In this document: piece by piece, positions 27,788 to 36,709 of the stretch
Layout: each line of letters opens with the position of its first letter
Position numbering within the stretch: position 1 is the first letter of the stretch
Position numbers and translations under genes: made by a program
Notes under the pieces: generated by a model
What the model was told of the DNA's origin: nothing
What the model saw: only the letters and a program-made list of their open reading frames with translations
Database searches by the model: none
From: TMED26 sp002694075
GTDB taxonomy: Bacteria; Pseudomonadota; Alphaproteobacteria; Thalassobaculales; Thalassobaculaceae
DNA length: 64,000 nt
Direction of reading: 5' to 3'
NCBI GenBank assembly: GCA_036160575.1
Contig: JAYYDT010000038.1
Location: 1 to 64,000, forward strand

Positions 27788-28666
27788 ATGACGATGCCCC
27801 CCGATGGCGGCGGCGCGGCGGGCGCGGCCGGGCGGCCGGCGCCAATGCGCCATCGGCTGCGTTTCGCCAAGGCGGAAAACGTCCTGTTGGCGGAAAACAA
27901 GCGCCATCAATTCGCGCGCTACCATGCCTGGAGCCTTTATCACCATGACGCGATCTACACCTTCATTCCCAAAAACGCCTGCACCACTTTGCGGTTTTCG
28001 GTCGCCGTCGATAACGGCTTTCTCGACCACGGCTCCGATCCCGCCTGGCTGGACAACAACAACCCGACGTTTTCCGCGGCACCCGGATTTTTGGTGACGG
28101 CGCGCTATAGTTTCGTTGTGCTGCGGTGCCCGTTTCAACGGCTCGCCGCCGCCTTCTTGGATAAAATGCTGGCGCCCAACCCAACCGCCCGGCGGTTTTT
28201 GGCGGTCGCCGATCCGACCATCAAAATCGCCGCCGAAGCCGACCGGCGCCTGGACCAGCTGACCTTCGCCGACACCGTCGCCCTGATGGAAGAGAGCCCG
28301 GCCGATCAACTCGACCACCATTTCCGCCCGCAGGTCGCGTTTCTGGTGTTTGAGGATTACACCCGCTGGTTCTGCTTGGAGCGGTTTGGCGCGGCGATTG
28401 ACACCTTGGCCGACGACCTTGGCTTCACGGTGCTCGACACCCGCGCCGAAACCGGCCGCGCGACCTCGCGGCTGGCGGCGGTCACCGGCGCCTTCGCCGC
28501 GGCGCCGGCGGGGCAACTCGCGGCCCTCAAGCGAGGCGGCCAGGTGCCCCGCCCGGCCGACCTTTTCACCCCCGCCTTAATCGACCGGGTAGCGCGTTTC
28601 TACGCCGACGATATTCGTCTTTATAAAGAGAAATTTGGCGGCGAGGGGCTGCTGTTTCCGGTCTGA
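27788..28666 (+). CDS. Sulfotransferase family 2-like protein
   Basis: A 292-residue putative PAPS-dependent sulfotransferase. FIPKNACTTLR (about residue 58) fits the 5'-phosphosulfate-binding motif (VPKCACTT in family 2) and VVLRCPFQRLAAAFLDK (about residue 113) the 3'-phosphate motif ('lRdPfeRl.Say.dK'). The rest, with HHFRPQVAFL and a C-terminal ARFYADDIRLY ('..ly..Dy.lf'), also matches. The acceptor is unknown; with the RTX protein two genes upstream, tyrosine sulfation or glycan sulfation are possible. No PAPS synthesis genes are nearby. It is convergent with a luciferase-like gene, 8 bases away. Confidence 0.85.
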   Translation: MTMPPDGGGAAGAAGRPAPMRHRLRFAKAENVLLAENKRHQFARYHAWSLYHHDAIYTFIPKNACTTLRFSVAVDNGFLDHGSDPAWLDNNNPTFSAAPGFLVTARYSFVVLRCPFQRLAAAFLDKMLAPNPTARRFLAVADPTIKIAAEADRRLDQLTFADTVALMEESPADQLDHHFRPQVAFLVFEDYTRWFCLERFGAAIDTLADDLGFTVLDTRAETGRATSRLAAVTGAFAAAPAGQLAALKRGGQVPRPADLFTPALIDRVARFYADDIRLYKEKFGGEGLLFPV

Positions 28667-28674
28667 CCGGCCGC

Positions 28675-29709
28675 TCATTCCGCCGCCAGGCCGGCGCTGG
28701 CGTCCCCTTCCAGGTCGAAGGCGGCGGCCAGCAATTGATAGCTGCGTTGGCGTACCGCCTCGTCATGGCACCAGGTGACGATGGCCACCTCATCGACGCC
28801 GGTCTCGGCGGCCAGCGCGCGGATTTTCGCTGCCACTTCCTCGCCGGTGCCGATCATCGCGCGCGCCTGTTTGGCCGCCATTTGGGCCTGTTCGCCGGGG
28901 TTGTAGTCATGGGCTAGCGCCGTCTCCGGCGCTTCCAAGGCGGTGAACACACCGCGGTCGCGAAACAATTGCCAGCGCGCCCGGCTGGCGAAATGGAATT
29001 CCGCCTCCTCCCGGCTGTCGGCGGCCAAGGCCCAGACGCAGATCGCGGCGTTGGGCTTGGGATGGCGGGCGCTTGGTTGATATTTTTGTCGATAGAGGTC
29101 GAGGGCTTGCTGGCCGCCTTGGCCGTCGGTGAAAAACCAGGCGAAGGCGTAGGGCAGGCCGAAATGGGCGGCGACCTGGGCGCCGTAAAGGGATGAGCCC
29201 AAAATCCACAGCTCCGGGGCGGTGGTGCCGGCCGGCTGCACCGTTAGGGTTTTGAACGGGTGTTCCGCCGCCAATGGTTCGCCGTGCAGCCAAGCGTCGA
29301 GATCGGCGACGTCATTGGGAAATTCGGCTGGCCGCTGATTGGCCAGTGGGTTGAGGGCATAGGCGGTGCGCCCGTCCGAGCCCGGCGCCCGGCCCAGGCC
29401 GAGATCGATCCGCCCCGGCGCCAGGGCGTCCAGCACCCGAAATTGCTCGGCCACCTTGAAAGGCGCGTAATGGGGCAGCATGACGCCGGCGCTGCCGACG
29501 CGGATGCGTTGGGTCTGCACGGCGATGGCGGCGATCAGGATTTCCGGCGCGGTGCCGACGATGGTCGGGTTGTTGTGATGCTCCGACACCCAAAACCGGT
29601 GATAGCCAAGGCGGTCGCAATGGCGCGCCATGGCGGCGGTGTCGCGGATGGCGGCGGCTTGTGGCCGGCCGGCGGCGGCGATGGATTGGTCGAGCACCGA
29701 GATGCGCAT
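28675..29709 (-). CDS. LLM-class flavin-dependent oxidoreductase (MsnO8-type)
   Basis: A 344-residue luciferase-like monooxygenase. Start MRISVLDQSIAAAGRPQAAA at 29709 fits the family N-terminus, and HRFWVSEHHNNPTIVGTAPE, RVGSAGVMLPHYAPFKVAEQ, APGRIDLGLGRAPGSDGRT and ELWILGSSLYGAQVAAHFGL are the standard MsnO8/YhbW blocks. The 20-codon upstream extension lies in front of a weak site and was dropped. Substrate unknown. It is divergent from a second luciferase-like gene at 29856. Confidence 0.92.
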   Translation of the reverse strand: MRISVLDQSIAAAGRPQAAAIRDTAAMARHCDRLGYHRFWVSEHHNNPTIVGTAPEILIAAIAVQTQRIRVGSAGVMLPHYAPFKVAEQFRVLDALAPGRIDLGLGRAPGSDGRTAYALNPLANQRPAEFPNDVADLDAWLHGEPLAAEHPFKTLTVQPAGTTAPELWILGSSLYGAQVAAHFGLPYAFAWFFTDGQGGQQALDLYRQKYQPSARHPKPNAAICVWALAADSREEAEFHFASRARWQLFRDRGVFTALEAPETALAHDYNPGEQAQMAAKQARAMIGTGEEVAAKIRALAAETGVDEVAIVTWCHDEAVRQRSYQLLAAAFDLEGDASAGLAAE

Positions 29710-29855
29710 GGCCGTGTCCCCTGGTTGACCGATCGGCAAGTCTAGCCATGCTTTGGCCGCCGCGTCCACGGGCGGCGCGCCGGCGCGACAGTTTTCCGCT
29801 TTCGGTCCGGCGCCGGGTGCTCTAGCGTTTTAAAAAACAAAACCAGGGGGCAGCC

Positions 29856-31037
29856 ATGACCGAGACCACTTCCGCCGCGACGACCGACCGATTTCTGCGC
29901 ACCGGGGTGTTCCTGGCGCCGTTTCATCAGATGAATGAAAACCCGACCATGGCGCTGGAACGCGACATGGATTTGCTGGTCCATCTGGACAAGCTGAATT
30001 ACCACGAGGCCTGGGTTGGCGAGCATCACTCGGGCGGGTTTGAGATCATCTCCAGCCCGGAAATGTTCATCGCCGCCGCGGCCGAGCGGACCAAGCATAT
30101 CCGTCTCGGCACCGGCGTCGTCTCGCTGCCCTACCACAACCCGTTCATGTTGGCCTCGCGGATGATGCAGCTGGATCACATGACCCGCGGCCGCGCGATG
30201 TTCGGCGTCGGCCCGGGGGCATTGGTCCATGACGCCGCTAAAATCGGTCTCAAAGCCGAGGATCAGCGCCCGCGCATGAACCAGGCGCTGGACGCCATCG
30301 TTACCTTGATGGGTGGCGGCACGGTGACCGAGAAAACCGACTGGTATGACCTCAACGGCGCCCAACTCCAGCTCCAGCCCTATAGCCAGCCGATGATGGA
30401 TATGGCCGTCGCCTGCGCTCGCTCGCCGGTCGGCGCGGTCGCCGCCGGCCGTCATGGCATCGGTATGCTGTCGATCGGCGGCACTTCCGACGACGCGCTC
30501 AAAGCCCATGCCAATAACTGGCGTATCTACACCGATCACGCGACCGCCGCCGGCAAACCGGCGGACCGCTCGAAATGGCGCATCGTCACCTTCGCCCATG
30601 TCGCCGAAACCCGCGAACAAGCGCGCCGCGACGTCGCCTTTGGCCTGCAGCATTTCGCCGATTACTTCCGCGAGGTGGCGACCTTCCCGATCATTCCGCC
30701 GGATGTTGGCGACCCGCTCGATTATCTGATCAACGAGGGCATCGCCTGTATCGGCACACCGGACGACTGCATCCGCCACTTCGAACGGCTGTGGCAAGGC
30801 TCGGAGGGCGGTTTCGGCGCCGCCCTGCTGCTGGCCCACAACTGGGCCGATTGGGACGCCACCCGTAAAAGCTATGAGTTGATGGCGCGTTTCGTGCACC
30901 CGCGTTTTCAGCGCCACAGCAATGCCTTGCGCGAACACAGCTACGCGGTCGCCGCCGGCAATCGTGACACCCATGTGGCGGCGGCCAGCCGCGCGGTTAG
31001 CGGCGAGATCGAAAAGTTTCAGAAAAAGACCGCTTAA
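29856..31037 (+). CDS. LLM-class flavin-dependent monooxygenase, limonene-monooxygenase-like
   Basis: A 393-residue bacterial-luciferase-fold enzyme. Visible are GVFLAPFHQMNENPTMALER, YHEAWVGEHHSGGFEIISSP, HIRLGTGVVSLPYHNPFMLA, GRAMFGVGPGALVHDA and a C-terminal GTPDDCIRHFERL ('GtPe.v...l..l'). The architecture is like LimB-type and long-chain alkane monooxygenases that use FMNH2 supplied by a separate reductase. A purine-rich CAGGGGGCAGCC precedes the ATG. It is convergent with the SDR gene, overlapping 4 bases at the stops. Confidence 0.9.
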   Translation: MTETTSAATTDRFLRTGVFLAPFHQMNENPTMALERDMDLLVHLDKLNYHEAWVGEHHSGGFEIISSPEMFIAAAAERTKHIRLGTGVVSLPYHNPFMLASRMMQLDHMTRGRAMFGVGPGALVHDAAKIGLKAEDQRPRMNQALDAIVTLMGGGTVTEKTDWYDLNGAQLQLQPYSQPMMDMAVACARSPVGAVAAGRHGIGMLSIGGTSDDALKAHANNWRIYTDHATAAGKPADRSKWRIVTFAHVAETREQARRDVAFGLQHFADYFREVATFPIIPPDVGDPLDYLINEGIACIGTPDDCIRHFERLWQGSEGGFGAALLLAHNWADWDATRKSYELMARFVHPRFQRHSNALREHSYAVAAGNRDTHVAAASRAVSGEIEKFQKKTA

Positions 31038-31807
31038 TCGACCGGCCGGTCGATCCAGTTGTAAAGCGCCAGACCGCCATCCACCGCCAGGGTGGTGCCG
31101 GTGACATAGGCCGATAAGCGGTCGGACAGCAAGGTCAGGATCGGCACCGCCAAATCATCCGGCGTGCCAGTGCGGCCCATGGCGATCCGCTTTTCCAGGG
31201 TCGACACATCGGCTTTGAAGCCGCCGCCCGGGATCGCCCCCGGCGCCACGCCATTGGCGCGCACGCCTTGCCCGCCATAGGCGCGGGCCAATTCCTTGAC
31301 AATCATCGTCTGGCCGGCCTTCGACGCGCTGTAATGGGGCAGGTTGCGGGGGCTGTCGGCGTGCAGCGAGGTGACGATCACAATGGCGCCGGTTTCTCGG
31401 CGGGCAACCAGGCCCTCGGCGATGGCGCGGGACAAGAAAAAGCCCGCGCGCAGGTTGGTGTTGACCATCGCGTCCCATTCATCCTCGGTGACCGCGCGCA
31501 CGGTCTGGCTTTCCGGGCGCGGCGGCGAGGCGGCGTGGACGAAGCGCGAAAACGGGCCATAAACGGCCTCGGCGGCGGCCAAAAAGCTTTTCCAACCGTC
31601 GCGGCCGGCCAAATCGCCGGCGACGAACTGGGCCTCGCCGCCGGCTGCCGCGATCTCGCCTTCGAGCGCGGTGGCGGCCGCCTCGCCGATGCCGGTGAAC
31701 ACGGTTTGGGCGCCCGCTTTCGCCAAGGCCAGTGCGGTCGCCCGACCAATCCCCGAGGTGGCGCCGGTGACCAGCGCGGTTTGACCGCTGAAATCAGGCA
31801 GAGACAT
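31034..31807 (-). CDS. Short-chain dehydrogenase/reductase
   Basis: A 257-residue classical SDR. NAD(P)-binding TGATSGIGRATALAL, the active-site tyrosine motif LPHYSASKAGQTMIVKELA (YSASK), and the late GRTGTPDDLAVPILTLLSD and VTGTTLAVDGGL are complete. It follows tctA with 3 bases between, so it is the last gene of the TctCBA run. A role in oxidising or reducing the carboxylate imported by that transporter is plausible but not shown. Confidence 0.9.
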   Translation of the reverse strand: MSLPDFSGQTALVTGATSGIGRATALALAKAGAQTVFTGIGEAAATALEGEIAAAGGEAQFVAGDLAGRDGWKSFLAAAEAVYGPFSRFVHAASPPRPESQTVRAVTEDEWDAMVNTNLRAGFFLSRAIAEGLVARRETGAIVIVTSLHADSPRNLPHYSASKAGQTMIVKELARAYGGQGVRANGVAPGAIPGGGFKADVSTLEKRIAMGRTGTPDDLAVPILTLLSDRLSAYVTGTTLAVDGGLALYNWIDRPVD

Positions 31808-31810
31808 GGT

Positions 31811-33481
31811 TCAAGCTCCCGGCGAGGGTGGCGGTTCGACGCGCCAGCCGCGCCGTGTTTGGCGGATCAGGAGAAACATCGCGAAGAGGCCCAGCCCGGC
31901 GCCGAGGGTCGGCCGAAACCAGCCGTTCATCATGACCAGCGGAGTGATTAGCGCGAGACACAGCAGGGGCAGGAAAACCAGAGTCAGCGGATGGCGACCG
32001 CGATGTTTCTGATACCATGGGAAGACCAGCGAAAAGGCGGCGATGATCAAAAAGAACAGCGACCATGGCCGGTTGACGAAGAGGCTGAGATCGTCGCTGA
32101 TGGCGAGCGCCCGCGACAGGTTCAACTCAGCCACCTCGCCAAGCACCACGCCAAGGATGATCGGGGCCAGTGGAAACCCGAGATTGCGCATGATCAAGCC
32201 GACCACACCGAAGATGAACAACACCCAGATATCCCAGATGATGTTGTTCAGGGCGAACACCCCGATTGCGCAGTAGACCAGGATCACCGTCGCCAGCGCG
32301 TAGGCCGGCACCCGCACCACCAACAAAAACGCCCGCAAACAAAATGCCTGGGTGCCGATCATGATGAAATGAGCCAGGAAAAAGGCGATGAAAATGGCAT
32401 AGGCCAATTCCGGGTTGTCGCCGATGAATGTGGGGCTCGGGATGACATTGTGGATCAGCAGCGCCCCCAGCATGACGGCGGTGACGATATCGCCGGGAAT
32501 GCCCAGCGCCATCATAGTGATCAAAGCGCCGCCGGCGGTGGCGTTGTTGGCCGCTTCCGGGGCGATGATGCCGTCGGGCGTGCCGCTGCCGAAAGCCTCC
32601 GGCGTTTTCGAGGCTTTTTTGGCCTGGTCATAGGCCAGAATATTTGAGATCGAGCCGCCGGCCGCCGGCAACACGCCGGTGAACACGCCGATCAAAGACG
32701 AGCGCAGCAGGTTGACCCAGCGCGCCAAAATGGTCTTGATCGCGCGCCAATGTTCGATGCGCACGGCCTTGGCCGCTTGGGTCTCCATCAGCGGCCGGCG
32801 GGCCTTCTCGACATCCTGCACATCGCTCAATAATTGGCTGAAGGCGAACAAGCCGATCAGAACCGGCAGGAAGGAAAAGCCCGATTCCAGATCTTCAATG
32901 CCAAAGGAAAACCGCGCCACGCCATTGATTTCATCCTCGCCGATGGCGGCGATCAACAGGCCGAGCACGCCGGCGATGATGCCTTTGATCAAGTTATCCG
33001 AGGACAAGCTGGCGGTGATGGTCAGCGCGAACAAGACCAGGGCGAAGTAATCCCAGGGCCCGAACTCGAGACCGACGCGCGCCAGGCTGGGCGCCAGGGT
33101 GACCAACAACACGGCGCTGATGATACCGCCGAAAAACGACGACCACACGCCGAGCCCGAGGGCTAGGCCCGGCTTACCCGAGCGGGCCAGGGGAAAACCG
33201 TCGAAGGTGGTCGCGACCGAGGACGGCGTGCCGGGAATGCCTGTCAACATGCCTGACATCAACCCGCCCGACAGGCCGCCGACGAACACTCCGATCATGG
33301 TTGCCAGCCCCTCGATTGCCGGCAGACCAAAGGTGAACGGTAAGGTCAGCACCACCGCCATGGTGATGGTGAAACCGGGGATCGACCCGGCGATCAGGCC
33401 GGCGGTCACGCCGAGCGTCATCAAGGCCAAGTTGCCGAGCGCGAAAATTTCGCCGAAGGCGCCAAGGATATGCTCAATCAT
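31811..33481 (-). CDS. Tripartite tricarboxylate transporter, large permease TctA
   Basis: A 556-residue membrane protein with about twelve helices. Family blocks: GLIAGSIPGFTITMAVVLTLPFTFGL, the almost invariant SGMLTGIPGTPSSVATTFDG, FGSGTPDGIIAPEAANNATAG and ALGIPGDIVTAVMLGA. The start MIEHILGAF at 33481 is favoured over upstream codons that would overlap tctB. It works with the small subunit TctB and the periplasmic TctC encoded just upstream to import a carboxylate by ion symport. Confidence 0.95.
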   Translation of the reverse strand: MIEHILGAFGEIFALGNLALMTLGVTAGLIAGSIPGFTITMAVVLTLPFTFGLPAIEGLATMIGVFVGGLSGGLMSGMLTGIPGTPSSVATTFDGFPLARSGKPGLALGLGVWSSFFGGIISAVLLVTLAPSLARVGLEFGPWDYFALVLFALTITASLSSDNLIKGIIAGVLGLLIAAIGEDEINGVARFSFGIEDLESGFSFLPVLIGLFAFSQLLSDVQDVEKARRPLMETQAAKAVRIEHWRAIKTILARWVNLLRSSLIGVFTGVLPAAGGSISNILAYDQAKKASKTPEAFGSGTPDGIIAPEAANNATAGGALITMMALGIPGDIVTAVMLGALLIHNVIPSPTFIGDNPELAYAIFIAFFLAHFIMIGTQAFCLRAFLLVVRVPAYALATVILVYCAIGVFALNNIIWDIWVLFIFGVVGLIMRNLGFPLAPIILGVVLGEVAELNLSRALAISDDLSLFVNRPWSLFFLIIAAFSLVFPWYQKHRGRHPLTLVFLPLLCLALITPLVMMNGWFRPTLGAGLGLFAMFLLIRQTRRGWRVEPPPSPGA

Positions 33482-33491
33482 GGAGCTTGCC

Positions 33492-33971
33492 TCATACCAA
33501 GCCGCGCAGCAGCTCACCCTCGGGCAGGATCACCCGCAGACCGAAGGTGAAAATCGCCCACATCAAGCCCACCGCCAGGGCCGCGATGGCGCCGTGGATG
33601 GCCAGCGGACGGACCGCCAAGCGGGCCGGACCCAAGGCGCTGAGTGCCAAAAAAACGAATAAAAACCCGCCGATCAGCATACCCAGGACCGGCAAGGTCG
33701 CGACGAACGCGAAGAACAACGCGAAAATCCACAGGGCGTTGCGATAACGCCGGAAAAAACCGCCCGCGGCGACCACCGGGCCGTCGTCGGGGCGGCGTAA
33801 GCTGGTCACCAGGAACAAGGCCGACATAGCGGTCAGCGCGGTCAAGATCACGCGCGGCCAAAGCGACGATTGGATGGTGCCGTAATTGGTCACCTCAATG
33901 TCGAAAGAGGCGTGGAAAAAGACTCCGCAGAGGGCCAGCAGAAATAGGGCCACATAGCTGTCGCGCGTCAT
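33492..33971 (-). CDS. Tripartite tricarboxylate transporter, small subunit TctB
   Basis: A 159-residue protein with four hydrophobic helices: YVALFLLALCGVFFHASF at the N-terminus, VILTALTAMSALFLV, ALWIFALFFAFVATLPVLGM and GAIAALAVGLMWAIFTFGL. Position between tctC and tctA and the ending 'F..gL.v.LPeGel' fit TctB, which is otherwise poorly conserved. Start ATG 33971; a GTG at 33977, better spaced from GGGGAG, is a valid alternative. Confidence 0.88.
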   Translation of the reverse strand: MTRDSYVALFLLALCGVFFHASFDIEVTNYGTIQSSLWPRVILTALTAMSALFLVTSLRRPDDGPVVAAGGFFRRYRNALWIFALFFAFVATLPVLGMLIGGFLFVFLALSALGPARLAVRPLAIHGAIAALAVGLMWAIFTFGLRVILPEGELLRGLV

Positions 33972-34021
33972 TCTCACCAATCAACTCCCCCGCCGGTCGC
34001 GTTCGCCGGCGCCGGCACGGC

Positions 34022-34059
34022 GGCGGGGTCGGAAACAAACGCGTGTTCCCGACTCCGCC
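34022..34059 (-). promoter_or_regulatory. Stem-loop between tctC and tctB
   Basis: GGCGGGGTCGG (34022-34032) pairs with CCGACTCCGCC (34049-34059) with one internal mismatch and a loop containing AACGCG. It sits 15 bases after the tctC stop and is not followed by a T-run, so it is more likely an mRNA-stabilising or partial terminating hairpin that lets the abundant binding protein be made in excess over the permease subunits. Confidence 0.55.
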
Positions 34060-34073
34060 CCGACCCTTCGGGC

Positions 34074-35042
34074 TCAGTCTTTTTGCTTATACATGCCGAC
34101 TTTCTTGGCGATCGACTTCCATTTGGTGAACGTCGACTGGAAGTAGTCGGTGTACTCTTTCGGCCCCAGATAATTGACCTGGGTGCCTTTGCCGGCCATC
34201 GCCGCGATCACCGCCGGGTCCATCGCCGCCTTTTTAAAGACCTCGGCGTAATGGGCGATGACGTCGGCGCTGGCGCCTTTCGGCAAGACCACACCGCGGT
34301 CGGTGCCATAAATCATGTCGACCCCTTGTTCGCGGGCGGTGCCGACATTGGGGATTTCGCTGTTGCGCGTCGGCGTGGTGATACCAAGCGCCTTCAGTTC
34401 ATTGGTCTGAATGTATTTCTTGGCGGCGGCCAGGTTGATTTCACCGACCTGGATGTTCTTGGCCAGCAGCGCGGTCATCCGCTGGCGGGTGCCGTCATAG
34501 GAGACATGTTTGAACTTGATGCCGGTGGCATCCTCCAACAGCAGGAACACGAAGTGACTGGTCGACCCCAAGGTGCCGCCGGCGGTGATCGTGTTAGGCG
34601 CCGCTTTGGCGGCGGCGATCAACTGTTTCAGGTTGCTGTAGGGAACGTCGGCGTTGGCGCCGAAGATCGCCGGCGTGCGGGTCAGTAGAGCGACCGGTTC
34701 GAAGGCCTCCCAGCTGAAATTGACGCGGCCATTGAAATAGCTGGTGATCGCGCTTTGGTGAATGGCGAACAAGGTGCAGCCGTCGTTCTTGGCCTTGCGC
34801 GCTTCCTTGGCGCCCTTGTTGCCGCCCTGGCCGCCAATGTTGACGACTTGGATTTGCGGCTTGGTGCCGGTCTTGTTGACCGCCTCGACGAAGGTCCGGA
34901 AGATCACGTCGGTGCCGCCACCGGCGCCCCACGGCACGATCAGCTTGGCGGTCCGGCAGGGCAGGTCGGCGGCCTGTGCGGCGCCGGCGAACGTCATCGC
35001 GGCGGCGGCCGCGAGCGTGGCGAGAAGATGACGAGGTTTCAT
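34074..35042 (-). CDS. Bug-family periplasmic binding protein TctC
   Basis: A 322-residue solute receptor. A signal peptide MKPRHLLATLAAAAAMTFAG ending in AQA is followed by the mature start ADLPCRTAKLIVPWGAGGGTDV, where the Bug family reads 'i.livpw.aGGgtD'. Other fold blocks are NIGGQGGNKGAKEARKAKND and the late NYLGPKEYTDYFQSTFTKW. The ligand, bound by a hydrogen-bond network around the GGGTD loop, is probably a C4-C6 carboxylate. First transport gene of the SDR-TctCBA-SDR run. Confidence 0.94.
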   Translation of the reverse strand: MKPRHLLATLAAAAAMTFAGAAQAADLPCRTAKLIVPWGAGGGTDVIFRTFVEAVNKTGTKPQIQVVNIGGQGGNKGAKEARKAKNDGCTLFAIHQSAITSYFNGRVNFSWEAFEPVALLTRTPAIFGANADVPYSNLKQLIAAAKAAPNTITAGGTLGSTSHFVFLLLEDATGIKFKHVSYDGTRQRMTALLAKNIQVGEINLAAAKKYIQTNELKALGITTPTRNSEIPNVGTAREQGVDMIYGTDRGVVLPKGASADVIAHYAEVFKKAAMDPAVIAAMAGKGTQVNYLGPKEYTDYFQSTFTKWKSIAKKVGMYKQKD

Positions 35043-35141
35043 AGAATGGCTCCTCAAATGGAAACGGGCGCGGCCTCACGGGGGGCCGCGCGGTCATTTC
35101 GCCAGCCTAGTTCAAACCCTGCGAAGTTCAAGCGCGCCGGC

Positions 35142-35891
35142 TCATTGCAGCAGCTGTCCACCATCCACCGAAATGGTTTGACCGGTCACCCAACCGGCCA
35201 TCGGCGACCCCAAGAAAACCGCCACGCGGCCGATTTCCTCCGGTCGCCCCATTCGGCCGAAAGGGATGCGCGCCAGGGTGCTGTCATAGCGCTGGCGGTT
35301 GTTATGATAGGCGTCTTCCCATAACCCGCCGGGAAACTCGATGGAGCCAGGGGCGATGCAATTGACCCGGATATGCCGGTCGGCCAGGGTCATCGCTTGG
35401 CTTTGGGTCAATTGAATGACCGCCGCCTTGACCGCGCCATAGGGGATGTTGCCCGCCGGGCCGATGCCGGAAATCGATGAGATATGCAGGATCGACGGCG
35501 CCGCGCTTTTGGCCAAATGCGGCACCGCCGCCCAGGTGCCGCGCACCACGCCCATCAAATCGATGTCGATGCCGGCCTTCCAGCCCGCCTCGTCGTCGGT
35601 GTTACCGAAGCCGGAAGGGTTGTTGATCATCACGTCGAGGCCGCCGAGCGCTTCGGCGGCGGCGTCGACGAAGCCGGTCAATTGGTGGCCGTCGCCGACG
35701 TCACAGGGCTGGGTGAACACCTCGCCGCCGTGGCGACGAAGGGTTGTCGCCGCCGCCTCTAAGCCGGCCGCGCCGCGTGCGCACAGCGCGACCTTGGCGC
35801 CTTCGGCGGCGAAGGCGTCGGCGATGGCCAAACCGATGCCGCGGCTGCCGCCGGTGACCACCACCGATTTATCGTTGAGTTGCAGATCCAT
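35142..35891 (-). CDS. Short-chain dehydrogenase/reductase
   Basis: A 249-residue SDR: VVVTGGSRGIGLAIADAF (cofactor motif), NNPSGFG in place of the usual NNAG, a serine in ILHISSISGIGP, and AVKAAVIQ. The catalytic tyrosine is in NIPYGAVKAA (YxxxK). The end SPMAGWVTGQTISVDGG is normal. The start at 35891 (MDLQLNDKSVVV) follows AAGGAGACGG; longer frames are unsupported. It lies 99 bases upstream of tctC on the same strand and may be part of the same catabolic operon. Confidence 0.9.
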   Translation of the reverse strand: MDLQLNDKSVVVTGGSRGIGLAIADAFAAEGAKVALCARGAAGLEAAATTLRRHGGEVFTQPCDVGDGHQLTGFVDAAAEALGGLDVMINNPSGFGNTDDEAGWKAGIDIDLMGVVRGTWAAVPHLAKSAAPSILHISSISGIGPAGNIPYGAVKAAVIQLTQSQAMTLADRHIRVNCIAPGSIEFPGGLWEDAYHNNRQRYDSTLARIPFGRMGRPEEIGRVAVFLGSPMAGWVTGQTISVDGGQLLQ

Positions 35892-36049
35892 GTCCGTCTC
35901 CTTGAGGAATGGGGCGGCCCGGCCAGGTCGCGGGTGAGCGGATAAGCCGGCACGGCCCGAGGCCGCCGGCGCGCGGTTTTCACCGGGACGCCATCTTGGC
36001 GGGTTCATCCCCGCTTGCCAAGGGAGGGCGCGGTTGTTGGCGACCGTGG

Positions 36050-36688
36050 CTAGCCGAGTGCCTCGAAGCTACCGGTTTCAGGGTCGAGGGCCAAAAGCCG
36101 GCCGTCGGCGATGTCGAAAAACGCCCCGCGCAGGCGCAGATCGCCGGCCGCCAAGCGATCCTGGACGAACGGGAAGGTTTTCAGGTTTTCCAAGGAATGG
36201 CGGACCCCGGCGTATTCCATCTCGCGCTGACGCGCCGCCGGGCCGTCGTCGGCCTTTTCGGTGTCGATCGTGGCATAAGCCGGCCGCAGCAATGAGATCC
36301 AGCGTGAAATGAAACTTTGTCCCGTGTCGTGGTCGTAGACGCCGTCTAAAAACGCCTTCACACCGCCACAATGGCCGTGGCCCATGACCACGATATTGTC
36401 GACTTTGAGCCCGGTCACCGCGAATTCCAGGGCCGCGCTGGTGCCGTGATAAGCGCCTTCCGGTTCAAACGGGGGCACCAGATTGGCGACATTGCGAACG
36501 ACGAATAACTGGCCGGGTCCGGCGCTAAAAATCGCCGCCGGGTCGACGCGACTGTCACTACAGGCGATGACCATGCTGTGGGGCGATTGGCCGTTTTCCG
36601 CGAGGTCTCGATAAACCGTCGAGTCGTCTGGATAGCGGTTGTCGAGAAAACGGTGATAGCCGTCGACCAATTCTTCAATATCGCGCAT
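36050..36688 (-). CDS. Beta-class carbonic anhydrase
   Basis: A 212-residue beta-carbonic anhydrase, which hydrates CO2 with a zinc ion. Zinc ligands are visible as Cys in VIACSDSRVDP, and His plus Cys in GHGHCGGVKAF; the Asp-Arg dyad of CSDSR is present. FVVRNVANLVPP and the ALEFAV block complete the family pattern. It lies 21 bases downstream of selO on the same strand. Confidence 0.95.
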   Translation of the reverse strand: MRDIEELVDGYHRFLDNRYPDDSTVYRDLAENGQSPHSMVIACSDSRVDPAAIFSAGPGQLFVVRNVANLVPPFEPEGAYHGTSAALEFAVTGLKVDNIVVMGHGHCGGVKAFLDGVYDHDTGQSFISRWISLLRPAYATIDTEKADDGPAARQREMEYAGVRHSLENLKTFPFVQDRLAAGDLRLRGAFFDIADGRLLALDPETGSFEALG

Positions 36689-36709
36689 GAGCGCCTGCTC
36701 CGTTTTTAT

